From the NCBI GenBank assembly GCA_905182995.1, contig CAJJDP010000118.1, positions 115,062-179,061 of the forward strand: a DNA stretch of 64,000 nucleotides. Reading direction: 5' to 3'. The translations under genes and the position numbers were made by a program. Within the stretch, counting starts at the first letter, position 1; each line of letters begins with the position of its first letter. This document shows positions 37,382-48,838 of this stretch, piece by piece. Below the pieces are notes generated by a model. That model was not told the DNA's origin. It saw only the letters and a program-made list of their open reading frames with translations, and did no database searches. Source of the stretch: Paramecium octaurelia (Eukaryota > Ciliophora > Oligohymenophorea > Peniculida > Parameciidae).

Positions 37382-39293
37382 ATGTCGCAGAAATAATAGC
37401 TTTTGATAAATATATTATAATGCCCAATTTAAGAGAGGAAGGCAGAAATTTTATAGTTAATGAGAATCATAATGTCTAAAGTGGATTTCTTCCATCAATT
37501 TTAGGTTGAGAATATTGATTGTGAGGCATATGATTATTGTTTGAAGCATCTTACATTTGAAACCTTTTAAAAAGTAAGAATATCATTCTCTATACTTTAT
37601 ATAGAATACAGTTATTTTTGAGAAGGGAGAGTAGCCTCATAACATGTATGTAGTAATACGAGGACAGGTGTCTCTGTATTCAAATGATCATTTAATAGAC
37701 CAAACAACAACTAGAAAGCATTCGGTAAGTGTAGACTATGGTAGAGAGTCTCCTTACGTAAATAGAATCAGATTTTCTGATTTTAAGGTCAAAAGGTAAA
37801 TATAAATTTATCTCGTTTTTAGTTTAGTTCGTTTAACAGAATTCAAGGACTGGAAGACATTTGGTGAGTAAGCTATTTTAGATTAGCGACTAAGAACCAA
37901 CATTGCAGTATGTGATATTGATTCTGCTTTGGCAATTTTGACTAGAGAAAATTATACTACAGCGGTACAAATTTTGGAGAAGAAGAAGGAACAACATAGA
38001 ATGAATAATTTCAAATTGAATCCAAGTTTTTAAGGTTTGAATAAGAAATTAATCAATCTGATGCTCTTTTCTTATTAGTCATCTGATTACAAATTTAGAG
38101 ATATCATTTATAAATAGGGTTAGAGTGATTCTGATACTATCTACATTATTAAGTAAGGGGAGTTCTTGATGTATTCAGAATAAAGGATGAATGAGTAATA
38201 GCAAACCAAAGTGAGAAAACAAATTGCAATTATGACAACAGGTGAAATGTTTGGAGATTATGAAGCATTCGAAAGAATACCTCGGTAATTTAATGTCTAA
38301 TGTAACTCACACACAGCCAGCTTAATAATCGTTCCCTTATAATCATTATATTAAAAATTATCGTAATTTAACGAATAACATTATGTATAGTAATTAAGGG
38401 CTTTATGTTTGAAAAAGCATAAATGGTACCATGATTTCAAAAGTAATATTGAACAGACTTAAGAAAAATATTAACATTTCTTAACCATTTAGGATCAGAA
38501 ATAGAATCATTTGAATAATTCATTTAATAAAATAGAGTCACCTACTAAAGTACTTAATGATGTGAAATAGATGACTGATAGTATTTTGTGTGTAAGCCCA
38601 ATCGCAGAACTAAAAAATACATTGAATTATCTTACATCAATAGATGATACTCCAACTTAAATGATTGAATAATAAGTAGAATTAAATACAAGCATTAATA
38701 ATTCAAAAACAAAAAATAGATAAACTATTTATGTAGCTTCTCCTGATAAATTATAACCATTACCAAAAATTAAATTAGTTTCTAATAGACAATAAGAAAG
38801 AAACTAATTATCTACACCAGACAGATTTAATCAAGTCATAAGAAATAAGATGACAATTTTAAAAAGAATGCATAATCTTTCGCCAGATGATTCTGTAAAT
38901 ATTAACACTTTGCAACAGAAGACAATTTATGTCCAACTGCCAAAATAAGTGAAATTGGAATAAAATATTGAGAAACAATGGCCAATCAAGGCTACTCTCT
39001 ATTTAAATGATTTGGATGATAGAATGAGATATCACAGCAACAACTCAAAATTACAGAATTGCAATAGTAGTAGAGACTCCAGTGTGGTTTATGAATAATT
39101 GAGTCTGAGAATAGATGGGAGTGAATAAAATTCGTAAAGAACTAGCAGAATGGGAATATTGAACAACATACTATAACACTCAGTAACAAAAAGAGGCAAG
39201 AACAAAAAGAAAAGAGCTTTGACATTAAAATATCGGGAGTATTTGGAATCATAAATGTAACAGAAAACTTAAAATTCATTGCAATATTCTTGA
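37382..39293 (+). CDS. cyclic-nucleotide-binding-domain protein
   Basis: 617 residues; introns of 31 and 27 nt give exactly 618 codons. The first CNB domain: NTVIFEKGEQPHNMYVVIRG (family: I-F-x-x-G-D-x-x-x-x-[FM]-Y-x-[IV]-x-x-G), then FGEQAILDQRLRTNIAVCD (phosphate-binding cassette F-G-E-x-A-L-x-x-x-x-R-x-A; here an Asn follows Thr where Ala is usual). A second, more divergent copy follows, with GEMFGDYEAFERIP. The long C-terminal tail is polar and Ser-rich. No channel or kinase domain is attached, so it resembles free-standing ciliate CNB proteins. Ligand binding is uncertain in the second domain. Confidence 0.85.
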
Positions 39294-39562
39294 TGATTAT
39301 ATCATTATATAAATTGATGAACTCTGCCTTTCTTCCTGCAGTTTCTTCTATACTATTGATTATTGATATAATTAATCTCTATCATTACATCATTTCCAAA
39401 TGTGAATTATTTACAATTTCACTATATTCACCTAACTCAGATTCTATCATTCAAATACATTGTAAATTACACATTGATTTAGATTCAAAATTATAAATAG
39501 AAATAAATTTACTGTGTTCTTTGCATTTGGTTTATTAATATTGTAATTACATAAATTTATAA

Positions 39563-42500
39563 TCAATTTAATATCTCCAATAACTTAAGTAATGAGTACC
39601 TATTATCATAGTCTTTTGTCGCCCCTTAATAAAATTCTTCAGGACAATTATCTATTTCTTTTCCAATAATTCCTAACGAATAGATATCTACTTTATCTTA
39701 TTCAACATCATTTTTTGGATAGTACTTATTTGTTAATCCTTTTCCTCTTAACCATTTTTGTAATTTAGGTACCAAAAAGTATGAACAGTCAAAATCGATG
39801 ATCACAGGATTCCCATCCTTCATTAAAATATTATGGGGTTTTAGATCTCTATGAAAAATTTAATTATGATTGAGGATCTTAATCGATAGAGTCAAATCTT
39901 TCAATTATTTGATATCCATCTTTGGCAATGGTTCATAAAACGGAAAGATCAAGTAAAATTTTAGATTGCTTGCATATATTTGAGAGATGTTTAATTGATA
40001 ATACAAAGTGATTAATTGAGCAAATCCTCTATAATTTAATTTATTTACAACTATCTATGCTAGAATTTCAACCAAAATATCTTTTAGTTTACATTTTAAT
40101 TTATCTAATTGAATTTCAGATACCTCCTTTATTTTCATCACTATCTTTTCATTCTCATTACTGAACATTATCAAATTTGCTTGATTAAAACTTTCATGTT
40201 TTGGATATCTACTTTAAAAGCGGTTTGAATCGAACTGTTGTATATTTTTGAAATCTTCCTCTATTATGTCTATTAATTCAGTAATTTCTTGATCATTTAA
40301 GTACATTTTTAATTCATATAAGGTAGAATTCTAACAATCATAATCATTAACAACAGAACCATTCCTAGATATTTGAGATAAAGACTTAGATTCAATTAAG
40401 TAATTAAAGCACTTTTGCACTTCCGATTAAGATGATTACCTATAACGTTCTAGATTTTATGTATTCCTTCTAGTCTAAATCTATGTGAGTCTATTGAAAT
40501 CAATTTCTTTGACAATTTCATGAATATCTTCCTTGCTTAAAGATGAATTCACAATTGCTAAATTCTCTCTCGATTATTAGACTAATTTTAATAGATGAGA
40601 TTTGCACAAATCCCTATATGCTGGATTCTATCCAACTTTCTAAAAATATTAAACAGCTTCTCTATATCGACCATCTTACAAATGCCTAACTCCGATTTAG
40701 AATTGTGCTTCTACTGTATCAGATGTAGGTAAGATAAATTCTAAAAAGGTTTCTTCACGATTGTATTAAATGGTACTTCTATAATTATCTATTATTCTAT
40801 TAAAAGATAGAGATTCTTGATTGTTATATTTGCTCTTAGTTTCTCTCTTTGTTTTTTCATACAATAATAAACGTTTGTTGGATAAATCATACATTGATAT
40901 ATACTGATAAAAGTGACACATTAATAGATTCTCATAGCAATCTTACGGGCATGAGAACTATTCAATTACATTATGCAAAGTACTATACAATTTACAATCA
41001 GCATATTGCAAAATTTACTCCAGAATCTCCGATTATTCAAAAAAGTGTTTTGAACTCAATTGATCGTTTCTCTTATGACATACAAGAATTAGATAAAATT
41101 GAAGGATTTAGAAATAGGAATTCATTTTGAATTGGTATTCAATCTTCTATTTTAGAGTGACCTTGGGGATATCCTTATCTTTCAGTTCAATCAAATTAGA
41201 GGATTCTTTTAAATCGTCCTCAGGAATTTAAATACTACTCAAATTGCTTCTGACTACTTTCGATAGATGTTTCAAAAACTATTCGCATTTTCGATAGCTC
41301 TAAGTGTTATTAAATATTGAAATATCTTCTAAATACTCTTTGACATAATTAGTAAAGACATTAATGTGATAAGGCACATCGATTCTATCTGATTGTAATG
41401 CTTTCACTATTTCCACAGCTGCATTTGAATGTTACAGAAATAAGGCTAAGATCATTAGTTTGTATTTTAATTTATAACTGAATTTAGTAGTATCTTTACT
41501 CTCAATGTATAAATCAGTACAATTCATTGACTTTTAGTAGGCTTTCAAATAATATGAATAGGCCTCATTATGCTATCCCAAATAAAGACATATCTTTGCC
41601 ATCTGATCATATACGAATGGAAGATATGGATTGAAATTATATTACTTTTGAAACAGTATAGTTATTCTTCTAAAAAAACTAAATATCACTAATGAAAGCC
41701 AATATTCTTTGAATCTTTTTAGACCTTTGGCAAGTTTAAGCAAACAAATAAGATAAGATTCATTATATTACTTATTCAGAAAGAGTACAAGGCTGGTAAT
41801 ATGAGAGAGTCTTTATTCACCATTCAATTTAGCAAAGAAGATTTCCCATAATTTTGCAGAATGATTTAAACCAGTAAACAATATACCACCTATTTGATTG
41901 ATGTGACTTTGATTTTACAGAAATCTATAGTAGGTTGGTGTAAATAGGGCATCTTCACTCAAATTACCACTTAAACAGGCTAGTTATACCTAAGATCTAT
42001 GTAATTTCTCTTTTCTTTCTTATTTTAATTATAGAGAATTTTCGTTGAATATTTAAGATTGAGTTTAAAAATATTCCAAACTTTGCAGTATTTACGAGCA
42101 CTTTTTGAGTGTAAACTATTTAACATTAGGATTGCCATTAGTTTCAATCTTTAGGTAGCAGGATTTTAGTATATTTAGTAGTCCATCGCACACATCATTA
42201 AAATATGTATTACTAAATTTGGAATAAACGGGTATCTATCTTTTAAAGATGGAGAGAGTGAACAGGTTTATCTTATCAAAGATCTCAAAATGCTCGTTTG
42301 CTTCAGATAATAGGTTTTCTTTTACGAATTAACAACCTTATATAAAAAAGTCAAATCCATAGAGAACATCGAAGTCAACAGGAAATGCTCGATTTTCATG
42401 ATCATAATGATGAAACTAAAGATTTTGAATGCTCTTTTGTTTGATCATAAAATTTTAATCGTCCACTGTGAGTTAATAAACAGATATGATAGGGTTTAGT

Positions 42501-42613
42501 ACATATTCTAGAAAAGTGGATGACCTATTAAAGTTTTCAATTTAAATTGTGCTGATAGTCTGACAATACTGTAATTAATTGCATAATGGACAGAGAGAGT
42601 GTATTTATTGCAT
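39563..42613 (-). CDS. TPR-like protein with C-terminal atypical kinase domain (HRD, DFD)
   Basis: Intronless, 1,016 residues, unusual here for its length without an intron. The N terminus has CPLC and helical pairs throughout; TPR-like units are clearest in MAKICLYLGQHNEAYSYYLK and VRHLQDGRYREAVQYFQKVG. The last 280 residues are kinase-like: IVMKIKEV, FHRDLKPHNILM, VIIDFDCSYF, then KVDIYSLGIIGKEI. No glycine loop was seen, the metal-binding DFG is DFD, and the APE segment is replaced by YYPKNDVEQ. The HRD Asp and Asn of the catalytic loop remain. It could be a divergent active kinase or a pseudokinase scaffold. Confidence 0.8.
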
Positions 42614-42672
42614 TTATTTTTAATATTAATAGTGCCTTATAAAATAACCTATAAAGAGGATAAAAATCATTT

Positions 42673-44782
42673 TCATGTAAGTTGAATGGATTCAAGTTTT
42701 TCGATGATTTTTTCATTTTAACTTTCCTGGATGATTTGAAATAGTTAATTGAACTTCTGTTGATTCAGATGGGCCAATTTCTCTTAATCCAGTTGAGCCA
42801 ATCTCAAGACTTGGTTCTCCTTAGCTAAAGCCTTGTACATTTCTTATAGGTTGTCCCTAGACATAGAATAGAAATGGACTACCTTGTGAATTAGGAGGAT
42901 GGGTGGATTCCATAGACATCATTGAATTCAGGAGAGTAATTAAGAAAATACTCCTACCATAACTTCACAGACTTCCCTGTAAATTATTCAGGTATAATCA
43001 CTTCTTATTCAATGGAAGCAGGATTCAAATAATATGCATTTCTATATTTCTCTTTTTATTTCATCATCCAAGACCAAATGGACACTGTTGATTCCATGAC
43101 TTTTTATTTTTGAATTTCCTAGAGTGAATTCATAATGTGAGAATCAATACCAAGAAGGAGTCGCATAAAAAGCTACCAAAAAGAGAGGAAATGTGATGAT
43201 ACGCCAAGTCCAGTAATAATTTGACATTGAATTCAAAAGATAATGGGTAAAGTTATTGCATTTGATAGACACAATCCAGAAACTAAAAGAATATTGGTGA
43301 TCGACAATCATCACTATGTTATCTATTACCAATTGCAGATCTCTAACAAAACTAATGTCCATTATTTATCCACTCCTTCTAAATTAACATCATGAATCCA
43401 TCAAAAGTTCTGTAATATCCATCGATCATAATCTAAACCAAAGATACCAATTGAGGTGTTTTATCCCATCCATCATTACAATGAACTAAGACATTCAACT
43501 TCTCCTTTGTTAAACTCAACGAAATTCTCACTGCACCCTGTATTAGTAATACTATATGTTCGTACCATTATGATATCTCTAATTATGAGATAAATGATAT
43601 AGTCTCACTAAAATAATAATACACTCCTACCTGAATGAATTTTTCAGCAACTTCATCTAAGATTCCCTCATCTTATGGATACTCTGGATTTCCAAAAACT
43701 CAATGCTGCAATTTTTATAATACATTGGATTCTCAAATCCCTTACCTGACACTTATTACCCTATAGAATTAACATCTGAACGAGCATCAAATATTTTTAA
43801 TCTAATCTCCTCTTATACATTTTCTGCTTCATCAACCATTTACTAAGACATCTATTTCAAATATAATTCATCTTCCAATGATCTTATCTACCCTATTCCT
43901 ATCCTACATTATGCACTTCTCCACAGTGACACCATCTTCCCATTCACTTAAAATGCATATGATAAAATTGGTATTCTCTCCTTTGATCTAAACTTAGCTG
44001 TCTTCTGTATGCAATCCATATCGACTTTAGCAGGTACTATCAATCTATTGTAATATGTAGCACATATCTATCCACCCTCATTGTTCAAATATTTATATAA
44101 CACATTCATTTATTGTTGCTGACTTTCTTATTAAATCAACACTCCCATCCTTTCAAAGTCTTTCTCTATATTGTATATCTTCCACCCTTAAAATTCATTC
44201 TCCAAATTCTACATTTCTTTGTAAAACGTAAATGCAAATAATGTGGTCTTCTACAATGTATAAGCATTCTTATTGATCAAATTAAATAAACATGCACAAT
44301 CATCACTTTGCTCTCTCTAAAATCTATATCGCAATTATCTACCATCCTTCGATGATAACTCAAGAATATTTGAATCATTTTATTTCTTATCAATTGATCT
44401 ATCCACCTTTATCAAAAATGTATAAGGAATCTAAAAGTAATCCTTTCTGAAATCTGTAGGAAATCTTTAAGGCGAGAAAACAATCTTTGATTAATAATTA
44501 TATATTACTTAGTAGTTTGTAGCCACTAATAGTCCGTAGAATTGTTATACGCCATTAAAACACACAACATTTGTCTACTACAATGACACCTCTCCAGGCT
44601 GCACAACATCCAATCCTATCTAACTCAAGTCTTTCGTTTAATTTATTGGTTAAACATTGGTCTCTTGATTTGGTTACTCGTTAACTTATTTTGCAACAGG
44701 AGTTTATTAGGGCTAATTAGAAGTATTTCTAAAAAATAATTTCTATTATTTTATTATTCATTACTCTTGGAGCGTCTGACAT
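42673..44782 (-). CDS. myotubularin-family phosphatase with altered catalytic loop (C-x5-K)
   Basis: The ATG at 44782 is followed by a 22-nt intron, then a Gln-rich N terminus and a GRAM-like region. Myotubularin signatures: CATYYNRLIVPAK, AKFRSKERIPILSY, SLWRSAQCRIG, SLEDELYL, KIFDAR, then VLVHCNDGWDKTPQLVSL and GYYRTFDGFMMLIQKEW in family order. Active members read HCSDGWDRT; here Ser is Asn and the phosphate-binding Arg is Lys, so 3-phosphoinositide hydrolysis is doubtful. The tail is a coiled coil (MYKALAKENQVLRLAQLDQE) as in animal family members, which use it to dimerise with active or inactive partners. It probably acts in endosomal PI3P control. Confidence 0.88.
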
Positions 44783-45417
44783 TGAACAGATTATTAATAA
44801 TCTTAACTAATATATTTATTAAAGTATAAACAACGACAATTATAAACTTCAATAATATATAACCAATTTAATTAACTAACTCACATTTCTATATAGACTT
44901 TTGAAATTACTTTATTACTATTATTCTTAATAAACAGATTATTCAAGTTTATTAAATTAATACTCATAATCTCTTTCATATGATTATTATGCAGTCCCTT
45001 GAGTATACACACATTAAAATGAAGAATCCAAGATTTATTAATCATAGATAAAATTGATAATTAAATACACAAATTTATTCTTTTGAAGAATATAATTAGT
45101 AATTCCTAAACATAAAACATAGATATTTATTCATATAGTATTAATTACTAAATCAAACGACATATATTATTGCAAATATTAAATATTTGATCTAATTTTA
45201 AGAATCATAAGTCTAAATATAATTTATTCATCTAAATCTAATCTATTAATACTCTTTCAAAGAAATGTTTAATAATATCATAAGTCTTTTTTATGATATC
45301 AAACTATAAGGAATATATTAATTAATCCAATGTTTGCAAATGAAGCTGCTTTTTAATTGAATAATTCTTGATTGATAAGTAAAATATTATATATTATTAT
45401 TTAATTTTTGTATTAGA
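44783..45417. other. AT-rich intergenic region
   Basis: About 635 bp between the divergent myotubularin and K+ channel genes; repeated at 46175-46809 by the assembly duplicate. No coding frame seen. Confidence 0.6.
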
Positions 45418-46153
45418 ATGAAAGTAAGGAAGAACTCATAAAGTGGAAAAGTTAGCGTAAGTATATTCAATAAGTTAGGAAAGAAACAGTAGAAGATAAT
45501 TGGAAAATGAATAGTTGGTTAAAAAACCTGATTTTTTGAAAGCAGCAACTCTGGGATAAATATTTATAGTTTGTACTCAATAATTGGGAGGATTAGAAGA
45601 TGGTAATTCAAATTAATATTATATAGGCAAAATCACGAAGTTATAATTTAGAAAGTTTCTGATGACAGAATAGATTTGCTTTGTTTTTAATTTAATGGGT
45701 TTGGGATTGAGTGTTATGCAATATGATTTAGAATTCGAAGAAGAGAACGAGGATGTAATTAGTTTCGTATAGAAATTAGATATCAAATTGTTTATTATGG
45801 ATCATATTTATCTCTACATTGGTTTTATTAGTTTTAACTGTCTTGCGTTATTAATAACACATGAATTGGTTGAAATCAAGAAAACAAATTAGTTAAAATG
45901 ATAGAATATGGCAAACTGAGCAATGGTATCCAATGCTCATAGAATTGATAATTTATTGTGTAGTTCCTTATCCTTTCACGATTGGGATGAGAGTGTACTT
46001 TTACAATAGTTTTCAAGATGCAACCGCCTACTATCATGTCAATGAAATACTTGCTCTTTTTATGATAACCAGAACTGTGTTTATCTTTAGAACTATTTTG
46101 GCATAGACATTTTGGTACAGCAACAGAACTCAAAGAGTATGCAATCTTTATGC
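45418..46153 (+). other. false partial copy of the K+ channel gene
   Basis: Matches 46810-47545 base for base by eye, including its introns, then stops at the N. It is the contig-end copy and not a second locus. Confidence 0.85.
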
Positions 46154-46154
46154 N

Positions 46155-47545
46155 ACTCTTGGAGCGTCTGACATTGAACAGATTATTAATAATCTTAACT
46201 AATATATTTATTAAAGTATAAACAACGACAATTATAAACTTCAATAATATATAACCAATTTAATTAACTAACTCACATTTCTATATAGACTTTTGAAATT
46301 ACTTTATTACTATTATTCTTAATAAACAGATTATTCAAGTTTATTAAATTAATACTCATAATCTCTTTCATATGATTATTATGCAGTCCCTTGAGTATAC
46401 ACACATTAAAATGAAGAATCCAAGATTTATTAATCATAGATAAAATTGATAATTAAATACACAAATTTATTCTTTTGAAGAATATAATTAGTAATTCCTA
46501 AACATAAAACATAGATATTTATTCATATAGTATTAATTACTAAATCAAACGACATATATTATTGCAAATATTAAATATTTGATCTAATTTTAAGAATCAT
46601 AAGTCTAAATATAATTTATTCATCTAAATCTAATCTATTAATACTCTTTCAAAGAAATGTTTAATAATATCATAAGTCTTTTTTATGATATCAAACTATA
46701 AGGAATATATTAATTAATCCAATGTTTGCAAATGAAGCTGCTTTTTAATTGAATAATTCTTGATTGATAAGTAAAATATTATATATTATTATTTAATTTT
46801 TGTATTAGAATGAAAGTAAGGAAGAACTCATAAAGTGGAAAAGTTAGCGTAAGTATATTCAATAAGTTAGGAAAGAAACAGTAGAAGATAATTGGAAAAT
46901 GAATAGTTGGTTAAAAAACCTGATTTTTTGAAAGCAGCAACTCTGGGATAAATATTTATAGTTTGTACTCAATAATTGGGAGGATTAGAAGATGGTAATT
47001 CAAATTAATATTATATAGGCAAAATCACGAAGTTATAATTTAGAAAGTTTCTGATGACAGAATAGATTTGCTTTGTTTTTAATTTAATGGGTTTGGGATT
47101 GAGTGTTATGCAATATGATTTAGAATTCGAAGAAGAGAACGAGGATGTAATTAGTTTCGTATAGAAATTAGATATCAAATTGTTTATTATGGATCATATT
47201 TATCTCTACATTGGTTTTATTAGTTTTAACTGTCTTGCGTTATTAATAACACATGAATTGGTTGAAATCAAGAAAACAAATTAGTTAAAATGATAGAATA
47301 TGGCAAACTGAGCAATGGTATCCAATGCTCATAGAATTGATAATTTATTGTGTAGTTCCTTATCCTTTCACGATTGGGATGAGAGTGTACTTTTACAATA
47401 GTTTTCAAGATGCAACCGCCTACTATCATGTCAATGAAATACTTGCTCTTTTTATGATAACCAGAACTGTGTTTATCTTTAGAACTATTTTGGCATAGAC
47501 ATTTTGGTACAGCAACAGAACTCAAAGAGTATGCAATCTTTATGC
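46155..47545 (+). repeat. assembly duplicate B, copy 2
   Basis: Second copy, continuous with the rest of the K+ channel gene downstream, so this is the copy to annotate. Confidence 0.9.
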
Positions 47546-48286
47546 ATGCGAAGGCAATTATATGTTTGTGGCCAAATCATTAATGAGAACCTCTCCATAT
47601 ACTTCATAATTCATAGCTCTAGTGTCGTTGATTTGTATCTTTGGTTATGGAGTTAGAATATGCGAGAATCCATTAGCTAGGAACGACCCTGCAAATAACA
47701 ATTTAGGTAGATATGCTAATGCCTTATGGAATATTATCATTACAATCACTACAGTAGGATATGGAGATTTCTATACAAGAACAGATTTAGGAAGATTTGT
47801 TATCTTCGTTGTTTGTATTTTAGGAATATTTGTAATTTCTGTTATGGTTGTCACTCTTATTAACTCCTTGGTGATTTCAACTTTAGAATCCCATGCAATT
47901 ACTGTATTGGAAAGAATTCAATTAAGGTAGAATTTAATTTCATCAGCCTCTTGGGTAGTGTTCTACTCTCTTAAAATCTATGTTGCACTCAAGTATTAAT
48001 ATATCCTTATAAATTTAGAAAGGGAAATCTAAGTAAAGTCTAACTCAAAATATTACTGATCAAATTAAGGAAGAATCTGAATGATTTCAAAATTTCAAGG
48101 AGAAAATATAGGAATAAACAAGATGTAGGTAATATGAATGAAGAAATTACTAATTAATTTAGTCTCTTGAAATCAGATTTTAGTGAAGTTATTGAAAAGT
48201 AGAAAGGATTATTGTAATAAAATTAAGACATCATGAATAAATTAGGAGTAGAAGCGAAACCATACATATCAAGTCCCTAATTGTGA
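46810..48286 (+). CDS. six-TM potassium channel, SK-like
   Basis: 459 residues; introns of 22, 24, 25 (within 47145-47170) and 26 nt give exactly 460 codons. S1 is CLLWIIFISTLVLLVLTVL, followed by further helices and the pore: ANALWNIIITITTVGYGDFY with the TVGYGD selectivity filter, then S6 VVCILGIFVISVMVVTLIN. There is no positively charged voltage-sensor S4 of the Shaker type; the order and a basic helical C terminus (LLIKLRKNLNDFKISRRK) fit small-conductance Ca-activated K+ channels, which bind calmodulin there. Paramecium is known for many Ca-dependent K+ currents that shape its swimming behaviour. Calmodulin binding is inferred. Confidence 0.88.
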
Positions 48287-48838
48287 TCTATATATATATA
48301 ATAATAATTATTATTATATATCAATAAAATATTTATAAATTCAAATTCTTACATAACAACTAATTTCATATTTATAGAACGGTTTTCTGAATTTATATAC
48401 TAAATCCTACTTCCATAATAAAGCAAATGGTTCACTCAAATTTTAATTTAAGAATGAACATGTAACTATAATCAAATATCCCCAAGAACCTACACCATTG
48501 CATTTTAAATAATTGATAATACTAAGTTTATTTGAATTCAAGTTATTGTTATATAACAATTAGTAATAAAAATATGATATATTCATTCTTCGTTGTATTC
48601 TATTTATATACAAAGAATAAATATGAAACTAGAATTACGAATATACTTTCATTTTATGCTCAGAATTGAATTGGGGATTGCAAAAAGAATAATATTTAAT
48701 GATACTCTTTATTGTAACAAAATTTTCAACAATGAAAGTATAAAAATCAGTAAACTTATGTCGTAGTTGGTCTATCTAATTCTTTATACAATCCCTATTA
48801 TTATAGTCTGACCTCTTTATTTTTGATACTATTATATT
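48287..48838. other. AT-rich intergenic region
   Basis: About 550 bp between convergent gene ends, with an alternating TA stretch at 48290-48320. No coding-like frame. Confidence 0.55.

Larger units (their letters stand above)
44763..46153 (+). repeat. assembly duplicate B, copy 1
   Basis: 1,391 bp ending at the single N (46154); identical by eye to 46155-47545 (offset 1,392). It holds the first 20 bp of the myotubularin gene, the intergenic region and the first half of the K+ channel gene. Confidence 0.9.

Noticed and set aside
47145-47310. Apparent frameshift in the K+ channel gene
   Set aside because: A canonical 25-nt GTA..TAG intron in 47145-47170 restores the frame and yields a proper S1 helix; the gene is intact.
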